A stretch of 64,000 nucleotides of DNA from Hydnum rufescens UP504 (taxonomy: Eukaryota; Basidiomycota; Agaricomycetes; Cantharellales; Hydnaceae): contig MU128939.1 of assembly GCA_014904985.1 (NCBI GenBank), positions 305,098-369,097 of the forward strand, given 5' to 3'. Below the pieces are notes generated by a model that saw nothing but the letters and a program-made list of their open reading frames with translations, searched no databases and was not told where the DNA came from. The position numbers were made by a program, and so were the translations under genes. Of this stretch, positions 15,236 to 28,600 are shown piece by piece. Numbering within the stretch: position 1 is the stretch's first letter; each line of letters starts with the position of its first letter.

Positions 15236-18200
15236 TCATCGCGCCTGGTCGGATGACCCAGGGGACAGAGCCTGCGCCAGCAGTGGCGCAGGCTGTCCTT
15301 TACCTCTGATCATTGCGAGCTCCTCTAGCAACGTTTCATGTCGGTATGCCATTCGAATATCAGGCACGTTGGTCTAGTTGGGTCCATCCGTCAGTGCGTG
15401 TGCCAAACACGATGGATGCAGTACGCGCACACCTTGTGAATATCGTTCCCTTCAGCTCCTGGAAGGTACCAATGCTTCCCAAGCCAATGCCGCTTAATCT
15501 CCATCTCAAATCCGCTCTGGATGACCGAATTGCGAGCGAGTTCAGCCAGCGAACTCTGAGAGAATTTGTAAATCTGTCCAAAAAAGCACAGGGCTCATCA
15601 GGAATTTGTCACGTTCTACCAACACGGATGATCGACGAACGTGCGCTGCAACGCTATACTCTTCCAACAAAGGTTCCTATGAAATAATTTCCCACGGTCA
15701 GAAAGATAGATGCACAATACAATGGTCCCATTGTTGGCTACATACTTTGGTGAAGTGGAATTGAAGCGGATCATCAGTGCTTAGACTGACGTTAAGGCCT
15801 GTCTTGAAGAATTCTGGGAGCGGATTCCGTTCGTACGTCAAGAATAAGGCATTATTGCTCAGAGGGCTCATTGCCATGCCAATCTGCTTCAGGTAGTAGA
15901 GATACTGCAGAGCAGGCACTTTCCGCAGGAGAATACCATGGGATATCGAGTGTGACGTGAGGAACGCCGAGGTAAGGTGGTCCGTGTCGCCAGCTTCACC
16001 ACAGTGAGGCCGAAGGACGAAGGTATCTAACGAACGGGCGGCATCAGTTCCGGAATACGTACATCAGATAACATCCTCCTTACTAAACCCGCGGGCCTGC
16101 CGCCAGCTATTCAGACTAGCCATGTTGGAATACATATAGTAGAGCCTAAGAAGCCCGTTCATTTATCCAGCGTCCCTTGATATAATGGACAATCCAAGAG
16201 AGCGTACCAATAGCTGTATGGTGGGTTCTGCAGAGTATCCCAGAGCTTGGGATACGGGAATTTGCGATGGATGCGGCGCTCCGCCTTGGACTCATCGTCT
16301 ACGCTATCGAACCCGACCACGCGTTGTAGGAAGACGTGAAGCTCGGGATGGGAGCGGGGATCTTTCGTGACCTCGAACAGAGGTTGGAATAAATCTACTC
16401 CCCCAAGTCAGAACCGAAGAACTGGGCCTAGAATGAGGGAATGTACACACTACGAACGATCTCCTCAAAATTTTTCACCGTCCCATTTTCCTTGTACAGA
16501 CTATATAGTCGGGGGACTTGTATCAACCACCGGACATTGTGGGAATAGAGCTTATTGTTGATGATCCACTGGGCGAGTTTGTCCCATTCGCTTACGGAGC
16601 GTCCATATATGCTGATACGCCATTCGCAATTCTCACAACATAAAGGTAAGCAGGGAATGCGAGAGGCGTCGAGGAAAGGTTTGGCCCCGCAATTGTGCAT
16701 ACCTGATATTTGCTTTGCTCAAGATCCTTCATGACCTCTGCGCCATAAAATACATGAATTAACGAGTGAATGAGTGAATCGTGAACGCGTCGAACTTTGA
16801 AGTGGAAATCTTACCCTTTGTGAGTTCGGCCAGATATCTTCCCTGAATAAAATTGTCGGTCTTCAGGAAAATCTCACGCAGACGAGACTCCCCAATAGGA
16901 TTATACTTCAAGTTGAACTTGTCGAAACGTTGAAACGAATCTTGATGGGCATGCATGTCGAGGGTATCGATAGATAGGTCATAGGCGGTCAGATTCAAAG
17001 ACTGGAAAACCTGCTCCAGAGTCAATTCAGCACCGTCTCGGAAAATTACAACGTCCTATGGCTTTTGGGTTGAGCCAACATCGGAAATCAATCATGTTGC
17101 GTTGGAAATCGCTTACATAAGGAGCCCTCTTCATCTTGGATTTAATGAAGCGCAGGAGATGCTTCTGATTCATGCTACTGGAATGGTGAACATGCGTGTC
17201 CACCTTACGGGTATTATAAAAGTCACTGCATGCCCGCGTGATGATCAGCACGGACATGCCCGACCATGGGAAGCGAATATGTACCGATGGGGGACGCGCT
17301 GCACAATACCCATGCAGCCATCAGGGCAATATACATCAGGTTGCGACACTGTTGCATGGGCGTATAACTTGTCACGCACCTTCATATCGGCGAGTTCCTG
17401 ATATTCATTCACAAGACTATACATGGACCACTTGCCGGAGAGGTACTTTAACCTGCGGAACGCAAAGCTTTTGGTGGGGCCATCCGATATCACATTAAGG
17501 ACATAGTCGAGATCTACGAAATACTCTCGAATGGAAGGCACCGCAAAGAGGGGCGTTTGAGATGCTGGATCTTGAATGGAACATGAGAGGGAATGGCTAC
17601 ATAATCGCAAAAAAAAAAATTCGGCTAGACTGACCATCAGTGGATTCGTACAACTGGTAGACACCTTTATCGTCAATGGCAAATTGCCAAGGGTGTTCTC
17701 CAGGGATGTCACATTTGGAAAAGTCAAACTCTTCCGTGTTCGTCGTCTTTTTGTGGGGCTCGGGAGCTGGCTTTTCTGGCTCTTTCCAGTGCCAATGAGG
17801 AGGTGGAGGCGGAGGGTAAATCTTCCATGGCTCGACTGTGGCATCCTCTTTATCCGGTGAAGGGTGCCATGCCGATTCGGGGGCATCTGGACGAACGCAT
17901 GGAACGTCCCGCACCTCCTCACTCAAACCCGCCCATTCCGCATCATGGTCGCGAGGATTATCGCCGAGCCGCTGTAGAGAGACCCGCATGTATTTATCTC
18001 GCAGATCGAGACATCTTTGTAAAGAAGCGTATAGTGTCGTGAGTTCCGCAGAGATCGGAATGACTATGAGGAACGACTTCTTAATTACGACAGGTGTAGT
18101 CTACTGCGCGTAAAGATTCACCTGGAGCGGCTGCGGAGTGGGACTCTAGTGCAATTTTCTTATTCTCTTCGCTTGATAAGAGAACCACATCCGATGGTTC

Positions 18201-18629
18201 ATTGAGTTGTGTAATAGGAATAGGTGTATCGACCGCCTGGGACTTTGAGACCTGTGATGATGTCACAAGAGAGAAGGAAGACGGGGACAAAGCCACCGGG
18301 GGCATAAAACTAGCTCTTGAAGGGCTGTGGGGGGTAATTAGAGGCTCGTGAGGGCCATGGTTGTGCGCCCAATATTTTTCTTCGATCTGAAGTCACGAAG
18401 CATAGATCAACGGGCAGGTTCCGGAGGGAAAGGCAGGGGGCACTCGCACACTACGAATGGCCCTTTCTTCGCTGTAACCAAAAAAGCCATCTCGTGGTTG
18501 GGGGATTGCAATTCCCGAGTTTTTATCGCCCTGGAGCGAATCAAGGGCATCGCCGGAGCTCCCGGGAGATAGCATGAATATCTCTGATGAAGAATCACCC
18601 TCCTTTTCAGTGGGACTGGCTGGTTGCAT
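15236..18629 (-). CDS. AMD1: AMP deaminase
   Basis: It hydrolyses AMP to IMP and ammonia, with one catalytic metal, in purine salvage and energy balance. Fifteen exons (18629-18450, 18386-18122, 18063-17635, 17570-17380, 17298-17285, 17225-17117, 17055-16815, 16737-16703, 16631-16451, 16394-16208, 16145-16084, 16026-15746, 15676-15641, 15573-15433, 15373-15236) join in phase to 829 codons, normal for fungi. The metal-binding KVDTHVHH lies near residue 367, and the catalytic core continues through [44 protein letters not shown], the RPHCGEAGD motif and [14 protein letters not shown] near residue 715. The C-terminus [19 protein letters not shown] is typical. The N-terminal 180 residues are variable, as usual, before [16 protein letters not shown]. 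Exon 5 is only 14 nt. The intron 17299-17379 is 81 nt and has no stop in frame. Confidence 0.96.
15263..15298. repeat. Strong inverted repeat inside the last AMP deaminase exon
   Basis: The left arm 15263-15279 pairs with the right arm 15284-15298 over 15 base pairs, with one 2-nt bulge and a 4-nt loop, and is very GC-rich. It lies in the last 60 bases of coding sequence before the stop at 15236, where the protein reads a low-complexity Ala/Pro/Leu stretch. Confidence 0.8.
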
Positions 18630-19292
18630 CGTTCCTTACAGTTTTTTTTAAAAGCGTAATTTTGGTCGCTTGGCTTTGACCTCGGCTCGACCCGGTGCTG
18701 GAAGTTGCCCGTTTTGGTGAGACCCCCTGAAATATTGAATTGTCCTCTCCAGATGTATATATCGCGCTTGAGTGTGGCTTATCATTGACCCCTCGACCTA
18801 AATTATTCCAAGACACCCACACCTTTCATTCCTTTGCGCATCCTCCCGCTCTCGAAACACCTTTGTAGCCTACGAGCCCAACGCACGAACACAGTACAAA
18901 GTCATAGGATTACTAGCACTTGATCCCTGGGTATCTGATAAGAGTTACAGCATAGGGAGCTCAGGGCCGCGAAATTTTGGAGCAATTGTATGGTGGCAAT
19001 AACGACGGAAACGAGAAATTTCAGACTCTCGCTTATTACACGTGTGGGCCAAAACAACCCCCTGTGTTACGGTCCCCTATTGTCTACAATAGCCCATTCT
19101 ATTGCATCCGATCCCATGTGGCCAAGGCCTAGGATTTGGGCTATACATTTTGTCGGGAGAGGGGGGAACGGCCCCAACTGATCTGTCTTACTCTTCTACA
19201 CCCCTCAGTCTGCATTAAACCAAAGCCCATTACATAGAATAATATTAGAATGACCCTATATTAGTTGAATAAGAAGATGGAAGTGATCAAAA
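18630..19292. other. Promoter region of AMP deaminase and 3' flank of transporter
   Basis: The two flanking genes are both on the minus strand, so this holds the AMP deaminase promoter and 5' UTR and the transporter's 3' UTR. I recognise no gene in it. Confidence 0.55.
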
Positions 19293-22200
19293 TCACCCCT
19301 GACTATCCCCCCTCGCGGCCAGTACAATATCATAAATAATTGTACCAGATACCATCGTGCTCGTGATCCCACAGAACAGGATCGCTGCAATGGTAGAGTT
19401 GAACCAGCGGAATTTTTCTAATGTCGGAAACGCTTCGAACGTCCGGTGGGGTGCTGTCGTTGACGAAGCCGATGGTGATGATGAGGACGGTGGCGGGTTG
19501 TCCGAAACAATAGCAACGGGAATTGGCAATGACAGCGATATTGGACTTGCCACAAGGAGTGGAGGCGATTCTCTGGCTTGTGGGTCTAGAGAAGGTGCCG
19601 CAGGAGATTGTTCCTCTGCATCCACCTTAGTTGGCGAAGGCAATAACGAGATTGAAACAACCGAAGGAGTCCGCCTGTCCATCGAGCGTCGCAACTCTTC
19701 CCTCGACGAGAGCAAAGGGCTAGCAAGAGTCCCCCGATGGTGCGGCACCACATCACCACCCGCAGAGAGACTGTGCCCCCTCGGCGGCTCACGCGCAATG
19801 GTTGTAACAGCAGCGGCTGTATCGATTCTGATCTCAGGAACAGATCGATGGGTATATGGAGAAGGCGTAGGTTTCGTCCCGTCACTCTCCGGTACATAGT
19901 TGTGCGAACCACGTCGCCGATGCGTCACATCGCTCCCCAGGAAGTTGGACAGTTCGTCGTGCGGTACAACCAAATCAAGTGGCGACGATGCCGTCTGCTT
20001 CGAATCTTCATTTTTCTCTTTAGCCCTCTGACCCACCGTTGCTGCCTTAGGAATGGACAGCTTCCTCAGAACCCCACCCGACCCAGAGGCATCCGCCGTG
20101 CTCTCACCATAATGTCGATGAATCGATGGGGATCTAACGATCCGTATGACATTGTCCTCCCCAGGCACGACAGTCTCCACCACTGCGGGATAAGGTGAGA
20201 CCAATTTCCCCACAAAATCGCTAGAGTGGATGTCCTCGGAGGCTCGGAAATGCACGTGCGAAGATGCCGAGTGCGGCTGATGGTGGATAGACACTGGCGG
20301 CGTGTGCATACTAGATGTTTCGAGAGGGCGTATGCGGAATTCGTCATGGTCTGCGCGCGAGCGAATTTAATAATAATAATAATAATAATGAATCATTAGA
20401 GCACACGAAAGAAAATAAAACGAAGATTCGACTTACCACGATGTAAATCTAAAGCAGCGGACGCTTTGTACCGCTTAGACACGAGGTAAAGCACAAAAGG
20501 AATAACGAGATTAGCAACAGACGAAAAGACCAGCGAAGTCCAATTCATTATGATTGTCAGCCAACCCTGAGTAGGGGAAATAGCTAGTCAGCGACGAAAG
20601 ACCAGAAATTTTATTTGAGCCACGGATGAAGTAAGTGACCTACATTCGTCTGAAAGGGAATCACCACGATCCAAGGCAGAATCGAGGACCAAAATATTGC
20701 CCAGGGTTTCGAGCAGATGTTCCCACGCAGCAGATTATACCTAATAATGATCATAAAGACTGGAATGGAGGTGATCAGCACCGCTAGCGTGATGACAACG
20801 GCAGAATCATTGTCAGTGACTATTCAAATCAACCACTCAAGAACAGGATGCTTACCCACGGGGAACGCATATACCGAGATGACTGCGATAACGCTCGGCC
20901 GCTGGTCAGAGATGACAGCGAGGATGGTAGAGTTCTGGGGGGTGTGAAAGGCGCTGGCGCCGGTCAAGCCGATTACCAGATATATTGAGCATGAGATGAG
21001 GAGGGAGAGCCAGATAACGCGGCGGATGTTGGTGGAGGGGTGTACGTTGTTGACGAATGCGGGTATTGTAGTGACCTGAGGGGAAGAATGAATATAATCC
21101 ACCAAGGAGAAACATACCAAAGAATGACACACAAAAGCGAAATTACTGATGACGAAACCAACCACCGTTCCCTGATTAGATGCCACAACCGGAATCGGGT
21201 AATTCTTGATCCCAACCTGACAGAACGTAACTACCCAGACGATGACGATGAAGAGGAGTGTAATGAAAGACGCTATTTGGAACTTTATGTTGTCGGTAAG
21301 GTGGATGAGCCCGAGGGGAAGGACGAGAACGAATGTCATCTGCGTTGAGAATAGATGTTATTATAGGGGTGCAGTTCCTCTGGCGTGAGGGGAAGATTTT
21401 ACAAGGTAACCGAAACTTATGAAGATATAATCGTTAAACACCCCCTGAGCATCAGTCGGGACTTTGGAAACTGGGGAAAATACTAAGTGTCAATAGCGTG
21501 AGAGAAAAAATAGTAAACACACCACACTCCCAGCCTTTCTTGAAGCTTATCGCACACGATTTGTGAGCCACAGTTACAAGCAATGTGTCCATGGCCTCAA
21601 AATATGGAGTTGGTCAAGAACGCACAGATAGCTGGCGGGTCGATAATGCCCATACCTGGAATGATTCAATCAAACTCGTGATTGCCTGACTCTGTAGAGC
21701 GACGTACAGCAGTGCCTGAAAGACCCAATGCCATCGATGGCCAAAGAAAAGTTCGGCGAGTGTAGAGTATTCGATCGAGGCTTGGAAATTCTCGTTACCG
21801 GTGATGGCAGCCATCGACTCGACGAGGAAGAGAGCGGCCGAGCCCGCTAGAATGGTCACCAATCCGAAGGCCATCAGCGGCCTACGAAACCAGGGGAGAG
21901 GGGGTGAAATCAGCAAGGAACAAAAGGTCGCCACTTAAGAAACAGAGAGCTCTCACGTCAACCATCCTGCCTCTTGAAAGAGCTGGGGGATAACGGCTAT
22001 GGACGGACCCGTCAATCCAGAAACGAGGAGGGCCACACCTCCAAGAAAATTTATGGTAGCAGGCATCCAGCCCTGACTGAAGGAGGGATAATACGAGGAC
22101 CAGTGTAATTGAATCCGGACAATCCTTATCTGGCGATAGCCGCCGACTGGTGTTATACTCACTCCTGTCTTGTGGGTCTTCAGGCCACGCTATCCTTGAC

Positions 22201-22640
22201 CGGCTCATCATAACCCGATTCCATGTTTCAAGGACCTGAGGAACAGCAGTTCAACGCCTCTGTAGATGTCCTTATGGGTATATTCCAAATGAGAGGGAAA
22301 CCCATACAGTAATATCCTCTGGCGATCTTTAGTACTGGGGGTTTGGCAGGTTGCAATGAATGAATGTCCTCAAACACCGCACAAGTCTGGGAGCAATCTG
22401 AACGAGGAAAGTCCGGGCGGTCCTGAAGGACGGCTCAGATTGGGCCACAGCGGAGCCGATGGATAGAGATCTCCCAACTTGAAGGATTTCGCGCTCCAAG
22501 GAAATCCATGATGAATGCGAAATTATGTACATGGGAGACCTGCAGCTCTTCCTCGAACGATTGCAGTTGAAGTGTAATACTCACCCATCTTCCTCTAAGT
22601 CTGGTGGATCCACAGAAATGGAGGCGGGTATTATTTCCAT
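19293..22640 (-). CDS. Amino-acid transporter of the AAAP family (Avt-like)
   Basis: Multi-pass membrane carrier of the amino acid/auxin permease family; fungal members such as the Avt proteins move amino acids across the vacuolar membrane, often with protons. Recognisable exons run 22235-22159, 22076-21957, 21881-21656, 21595-21523, 21470-21403, 21339-21118, 21075-20856, 20819-20644, 20566-20437 and 20350-19293. The first membrane segment reads WMPATINFLGGVALLVSGL and the next ALFLVESMAA. About ten hydrophobic segments follow, including TFVLVLPLGLIHL and NQGTVVGFVISNFAFVCHSL. Before the last membrane segment (IAAILFCGITSTMVSGTIIY) there is a 260-residue Ser/Pro-rich hydrophilic loop, unusually long. 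The 5' end is uncertain: an ATG at 22640 (MEIIPASISVDPPDLEED) followed by a good GTGAGT donor is a likely start, but I could not join all N-terminal exons. The substrate cannot be told from sequence. Confidence 0.85.
20368..20389. repeat. TAA trinucleotide microsatellite
   Basis: About seven copies of TAA in a row. It lies inside the intron between the last two exons of the transporter gene. Confidence 0.9.
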
Positions 22641-25600
22641 GGGTGCCGGCCATGGTCACTGCTGAAGCAGCCTACCAATTGGCCCAACACCCTGCATTTG
22701 GGGGTCACAGGTCTATTAGAATATATGAACAAGGGTCCAGAGTGCGTTTAAAATAGGGCGGGGGATCATCAGCCCGTCATCCTCGTAAGTCACATAATTT
22801 ATTTGGTGCCTTTAACAAACAATGCGGTTTTCCACTGGCTAGAGGGCATTGAAGACTCCCTGCTTGCTAATTCAAGAGGTTTCAATGTTACTAAATCACA
22901 TCAAGCATGGGCACATATATCCAAGAAGCGATGCTGTGCAAGTAAAATTCATTGAAAGCCCAACCACCAATGATTTCATGTAATTGTGAAATCCCAAGTC
23001 CTAGACCAGTGACTGATCCCAGACTACTGTACCTCATTGGCTGTCTGCTGCCAAACTTATGGGCTTGAATGGATGGTTGATACTAGCAGAAATACAATAG
23101 CTTGTATAGGATGGCAATTGAACCCCAGCTCACTTGACTATTTCTTTGTTTGTAGAGATGGGACCGTCATGAAGTTTGGCCTACTACAAGAGGGCGGGAA
23201 GTACCAAATAATAGCACTCACTAGGAAATTACCAACGTACCTTGAGCAGTTCCCTCTTTTGGAGAAAATTCTGCGGATTTCCCCAGAAGGGAGTCCACCT
23301 TTCCCTGAAACACCTTAAATTTGAATATACACATTATGGCAAAGCTTCTCCCGAATATGGGAAGCCTCGCGTCACCGGCACGTCATTCATTCATTCAAAA
23401 ATGGAAATCAGGCTCTAGACTCTGGAGAAATTGCGGATGGAGGAGACAAAACTAGCTATGCTCTGGAAGAAATGTTACAGAAATGGTTGGACACACGTGT
23501 AAACGCGGCCCACGATCGTTGTACAAGCGCGCACGCGAAGGCTGGGTGTGGGAGAGCGAGAGCGAGAGAGAAAATGCAGGGTGGGGGAAGAAGACAGTAA
23601 TGACGAGATTCATTCAAGGCCCCGTGCAGGGCCGGGGGGCAGGCGTGACATTGGAAGGCAGTTTGTGCAAACGCGTGTATGATATGCGAAGGAAAGCGAA
23701 TGGGGTTGCTTAGGTCGTCTGCTGTGGCATCCTTCCGGACGACGAGTACGACACAACTTTTAGGGCACTCAGACTGGGGGTCATTAAGATTCCTGTGAGT
23801 ACCCAAGAACAGGGCAGGACAGTAGAAGATAGGCAAGCGTACAAGAGCATTTTGGGCGGAGATCCATCCAGAGGACAGACCCACGCGACAGGGACAGGAT
23901 CTGGACGGGGGGCCAAAGCTATGAAGAAACGGGACGCGTCATTCATGGAGGGCTAAAGGCTTCACCTCGAACATCGACACGGTCTACGACGCCCTGCCGG
24001 CTTTCGGGGGTCCCGAAGTCGGAAAAGGAAACCTTCATGCCGGGCTGAGGGCAAGAGAGATGGTTACAAGCGAACAGCAAAATACACCCTCGCGGGGGGC
24101 CGAGTGCTTGCCTGTATCCTGTTAATGTTACTCTTCTCGTTCATGATGGAGGTGGAGAGATAAGTCCCTCCCTCCCGATTTCATTCACAGCGACAGGGTC
24201 CAATTTCAGGGGGTCGGACATTACCGGCACGTGGTGCCTAGCCTCATAAATGGAGATCTCTCCCCGAATCCCGAAATTACGTACTAGGCAATCAGAACAG
24301 AGTCAACTTATCAGGCCCCTAACCCACCTCTCAACTCGACCCTCTCTTTCTCTTCCGAACCAGAGTACCAACGTCTGCGTGTGGGCCAAGAGTATCACCC
24401 ATGCATCCCAAGGTCCGCGGATCCGATGCGACCAATTATAAATAAAAAGAACATCTCTGAACATGCCACCCGCTATGCTCTAACACATGAAAACAGATGA
24501 TCCATATGTATTCGATACAGACTCTCTGCAATGAGAATTCCAACACAAAATGTACCCATTCAGGCCATTCCACAATACGTGTCCTGTGACTCCTGTCCAA
24601 AGAGAAGGTTCACAACATGTGGCTAATTGTTCAGTAATATCACACCTAATATCACACAATTCTACCCGGGGCACCAACTGTAAGGAGTCCCCAAAATAAT
24701 AAGGAGTGTGTGAACACCTGCCCTATTGTTCCCGACCGAGGATTACAGTAATGATAAAATATGGGTGGAATGGCATTACGCCCCTGACACATACACAGGG
24801 GCCCCAAAACATGCATTCTTACAGGAGGGGGCATAAACCCCTCGCCAGAAGCTTCACAAGGAGATGGCGATCACTTGCCCAGATGTGTGTGTCCGGAGTA
24901 AGTTCGGACACTAATGAGTGGAATCAAGTGGCCAAGAACTGGCTGATTCGGGCACGGCCTGATGGTACCTCGCACCACGTTGGGTCCTGTGCCCTATATT
25001 TCCGTAAACTTATTAGTCTGTAGGGCGGAAAAACGATCAGAGCTCAGCGAGGTGCATCTATAAAGCGAATTTGGTTCATTCAGAAGTCGTGCGGCTTACT
25101 CGTTTCCCGGAATTATTTACTGCCCACCATGTTCGTCGACATTCTGAAAGTGTGGATATGGTGTCGGCTAATTACCTTTAAGCCACCCCATCTATTTTGA
25201 AACTACACTGTTTAATAGAGCCTCCCCCCAAACGAGGCCAATCCATAGCCCTGCCAACGTGGCAATCAGTATCCAATTTCAGATCCATATCTGTTCCGTG
25301 CAAGGGAGATATCATGTCATGTCTGACATAGCTATGAGACTTCGAAGGTCCTCTTTCGATCTGGTGCCCTCCAAGTCGACGGCCAAGTCCGGAGCCCCGG
25401 GCACCAATTGCACGCATTGGGTGGGCGGAAAATCCCCCTCTGAACAGGGTACGCAAAGGCGTCACCAAGGGAGACACACGGACTTGTGGGGAGTACCACC
25501 AGGCAATTGTTGTGAAGATCAGCCGATCGCGGAGAATCTCAGCATTGTGTGCGTGGAATGACATGACATCATATGCCATAGCGGAAAAGACAGCTTTTGA

Positions 25601-28600
25601 GCGAGAGAATAATGTCCGCGAACATCTCTGGTTAATGACGCAGTCACGGAGCAAAATTTGGCAGCAGCAGATCTAGTTGAGCCGTGGAGATCCGAAGACG
25701 AATCGCTTCGAATGACAGGAGAGCGTAACGGGTGGGGCTAGGATTTGAGAGAAAACGAATGACTTGAGATGAAGGACGCTGGTTTCAAATGAGAAATCGG
25801 GCAGAGAACCGCATCTAGTGTCATATTTACGCCTACCTACCAAGATCCCCATTCTTTTCGCTACCAGAAAGAATTACTTCTCTTCTATTGTTCTATGAAC
25901 GGCTGCTTGAGGTTCTCGATCGTAATATCATGATATTTCATCTTCTGTACGTACCAACGTTGTTCTAGACCGTCACTCAGCATCAATTTCTAATCAACAA
26001 TCTACACATTGAGGGAGAGAAGCATCCTCACTGTGGGTTTGGTAAAGTTTGAAATCATCCCACCTGCCTTCCTCCACCTTCCAAACTTGAGTGAATATCT
26101 CGTGTTGAGGCCTTGTTATATGGTATCGCCGTCATTATTGTCCGCATCTTGTCAAGCGTCGTCGTCCTCTCCCCGGTGGACTGCACACGGAAAACTACTA
26201 ATCTGTCAGTGGGCAACTCGGAAGTCCGAACACCACCGAGAAAACAGACCACCGCTGAATCTAGCCATCCAGACTGTGCGTTCGCGAGGAGGAAAAAGGT
26301 GGAAAGGATGTACACCATGAGTTGTGCGAGTAGTAATGTTTCGTGGTAATGCACCTTAGTTTCGGAACCAACTGCGATCCAAAAAGCCCCGGTCCTCAGG
26401 GGGAGGAGGGGAGAGCTTAAGAAGGCCAACGTCGACGTGACCCTAAGTCCAAGGGGCACGAGGGACCTGCTCCTCTGACTGCATGCCTCGAGCACTGCAG
26501 GTCGCGGCCAGTGGTTCAGTCAAAGGCACACTACTGCGAGAAGCAGAAAAGCGATCAATAATCACTGGTACTCCCCCGACAACCAATGCTTGCGTTGTAT
26601 CAAAAAATCCCTTGCGCATCACGCCCCAAAACTTGCCGAATTTTGGGTATCGAGTCCAAATAATGGCGACTCGGATTGGGACCGTCGCTGGAGGTGGCGC
26701 CTCCCCCCCAACGTCGGAGCAGCCCCGCCGTTAGATATTATGGACTTGAGCCAGAAGCTTTGCCAGCACTGCCCAAGGCTTACGCATAGCGAAGTAGTCT
26801 CGTTTCACGCGCACGTACCAAGAGAACATGCGTGGTTGCCCATAGTCCCTGCTCTCCTCGAAGCACTTCACAACTTACATCATCATCAAACCAATCGATC
26901 GTACCGTTAAGAGCCCAAATGTTGACGCGTGGACATCAGCTACGACCACCCTCGTTCAGAACTTCCCTTGAAGCTCTGGTGACTTCAACGGGTTCCAGTC
27001 GCAAATTTACACGTGAGTGGCTGGCGGCTTATTCGATGCTGAAACGATCAAAAGGTTACTATACAAGGTGCTGGTGGGACGAGCACCATGAGCAGATTGA
27101 TCCTCCTAGCACTCTCTAGTTGACTATGCACTGTCTTCTCGAAGCAGATCCGTTTTGTACTTCTGCAAGGAGAGCGGATGACAGGGCGTCTATCATCGGT
27201 CTCGTTGGCAGGCCGCAAATGGGGTACAATTGATCGGGCAGTCCTCAGACGCTTTTTAGTCCTAACGCAGAAGATTTGATTTCTACACACAGGGTCATGT
27301 AGGGTCATGTACGAGGCACCGTACGGCGCTACACCGGAGCATCAAGAGCCAGGAGCCAGTGAACAGGAGAGGTGTGGCATCCGTCGAAATGGTAGCGGCT
27401 GCTCATCCACACTACAAAGGCAATCTCCCGAAAATTGTGACGCCACGGTTCAAAATTTCACCTTTCGCCGCGGACCCTGCAAGCTTTCTTGTTTGTGGAT
27501 CCTTCCCTGCTACCTTCCCGTCCAGGTACCTATTCATGCGGCAAGGCGAAGAACCTTGTGTTTCGCCGGCAGTTCAAGTGTCAAACTGTGGCAATCGCTC
27601 CCTCATGACCTGCCCCACGTGCACATCCTCCTGACAGCTACTAACTGCTGCGCTCAATCCTTGTAGCCACCACTCCAGACCTCGCCAGATATGCAGATAT
27701 TCGCTTGGCAATATTGGTATTGGGATATGGCCCCCACTTCCCCCCCCCTCGCCACACACTCCCGAATTCTTGTGGCGATCACCCACTCCACCACCGGACA
27801 CTCCGGGCGAGCCACAGCACACTCGATGGCGGACGGTCCTTCGTTTTCCTTCCGGTAAGCTGCCTTGCGTTGCTATCGGACCTCGGATATAGATGTGATC
27901 CCCGAGTTTTTCTGTGGGGTATCGTATCGTGTACGTACACTTGCAATAGATGGATAAACTTGTCGCAGTCGGCATCTTATAAACTTTTCCTTTCATCGTG
28001 TCTCACTTGATACACAATGGCGTATACACGAGATTCAATGCATCGGCGATCATGATGGCCCTCCCTAACAGTGGGCTAATTGGCCTAACACTTTTCCCTT
28101 TCTCTGGGGATGTGCGTGCCCCTTAAAGGGACGTGTTGCAAATTCTGGGAGAACAGATACAATACATAGGATCGGTGGCCCTTTCCTTCCCGAGATCTCT
28201 ATAAACATTGGGAAGCGAGATTATCCCTCCATGAGCAATACAGAAAAGGTTCGTGGCAATTTCACTAAAACATCCAAAAAAGGAGAAAGAAGTGCGTAAT
28301 CGGGAGACGGGGGGGAGGCAGGGATTGGGCTGGACGAACTATCACTTGGGCTCTGAGATCTGTTGGGTGGCGCCAGGCCACTTCCCCTCAGAAATGGAGG
28401 TTGGGTGGGGCAGAGGGGGCAGGGGGACACGGAGGGGGGCAAGGGGCGCGCGTACATGATATCTATGATGTAGGGCCGGCCACTTTTCCTTTTGGAATTT
28501 CTCCCGACAACGAGGCTGGTGGACTGGAGACCACTGATAAAGCGCTTAGGCTGCATAATTGAGGTCGACGATACAGCCGTCAATATGGAGACCGCCAGGA

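Noticed and set aside
25178..25654. 158-codon minus-strand frame in the gene-poor block
   Set aside because: No domain, biased towards Arg and Gly, and overlaps an open plus-strand frame; looks like a chance frame.
26055..26495. 146-codon minus-strand frame with two hydrophobic runs
   Set aside because: No recognisable family, no splice partners, and plus-strand frames overlap it; insufficient to call a membrane protein.
28221..28583. 120-codon Ser/Pro-rich minus-strand frame
   Set aside because: It is the complement of the G-rich low-complexity tract, which makes long Pro/Ser frames by composition.
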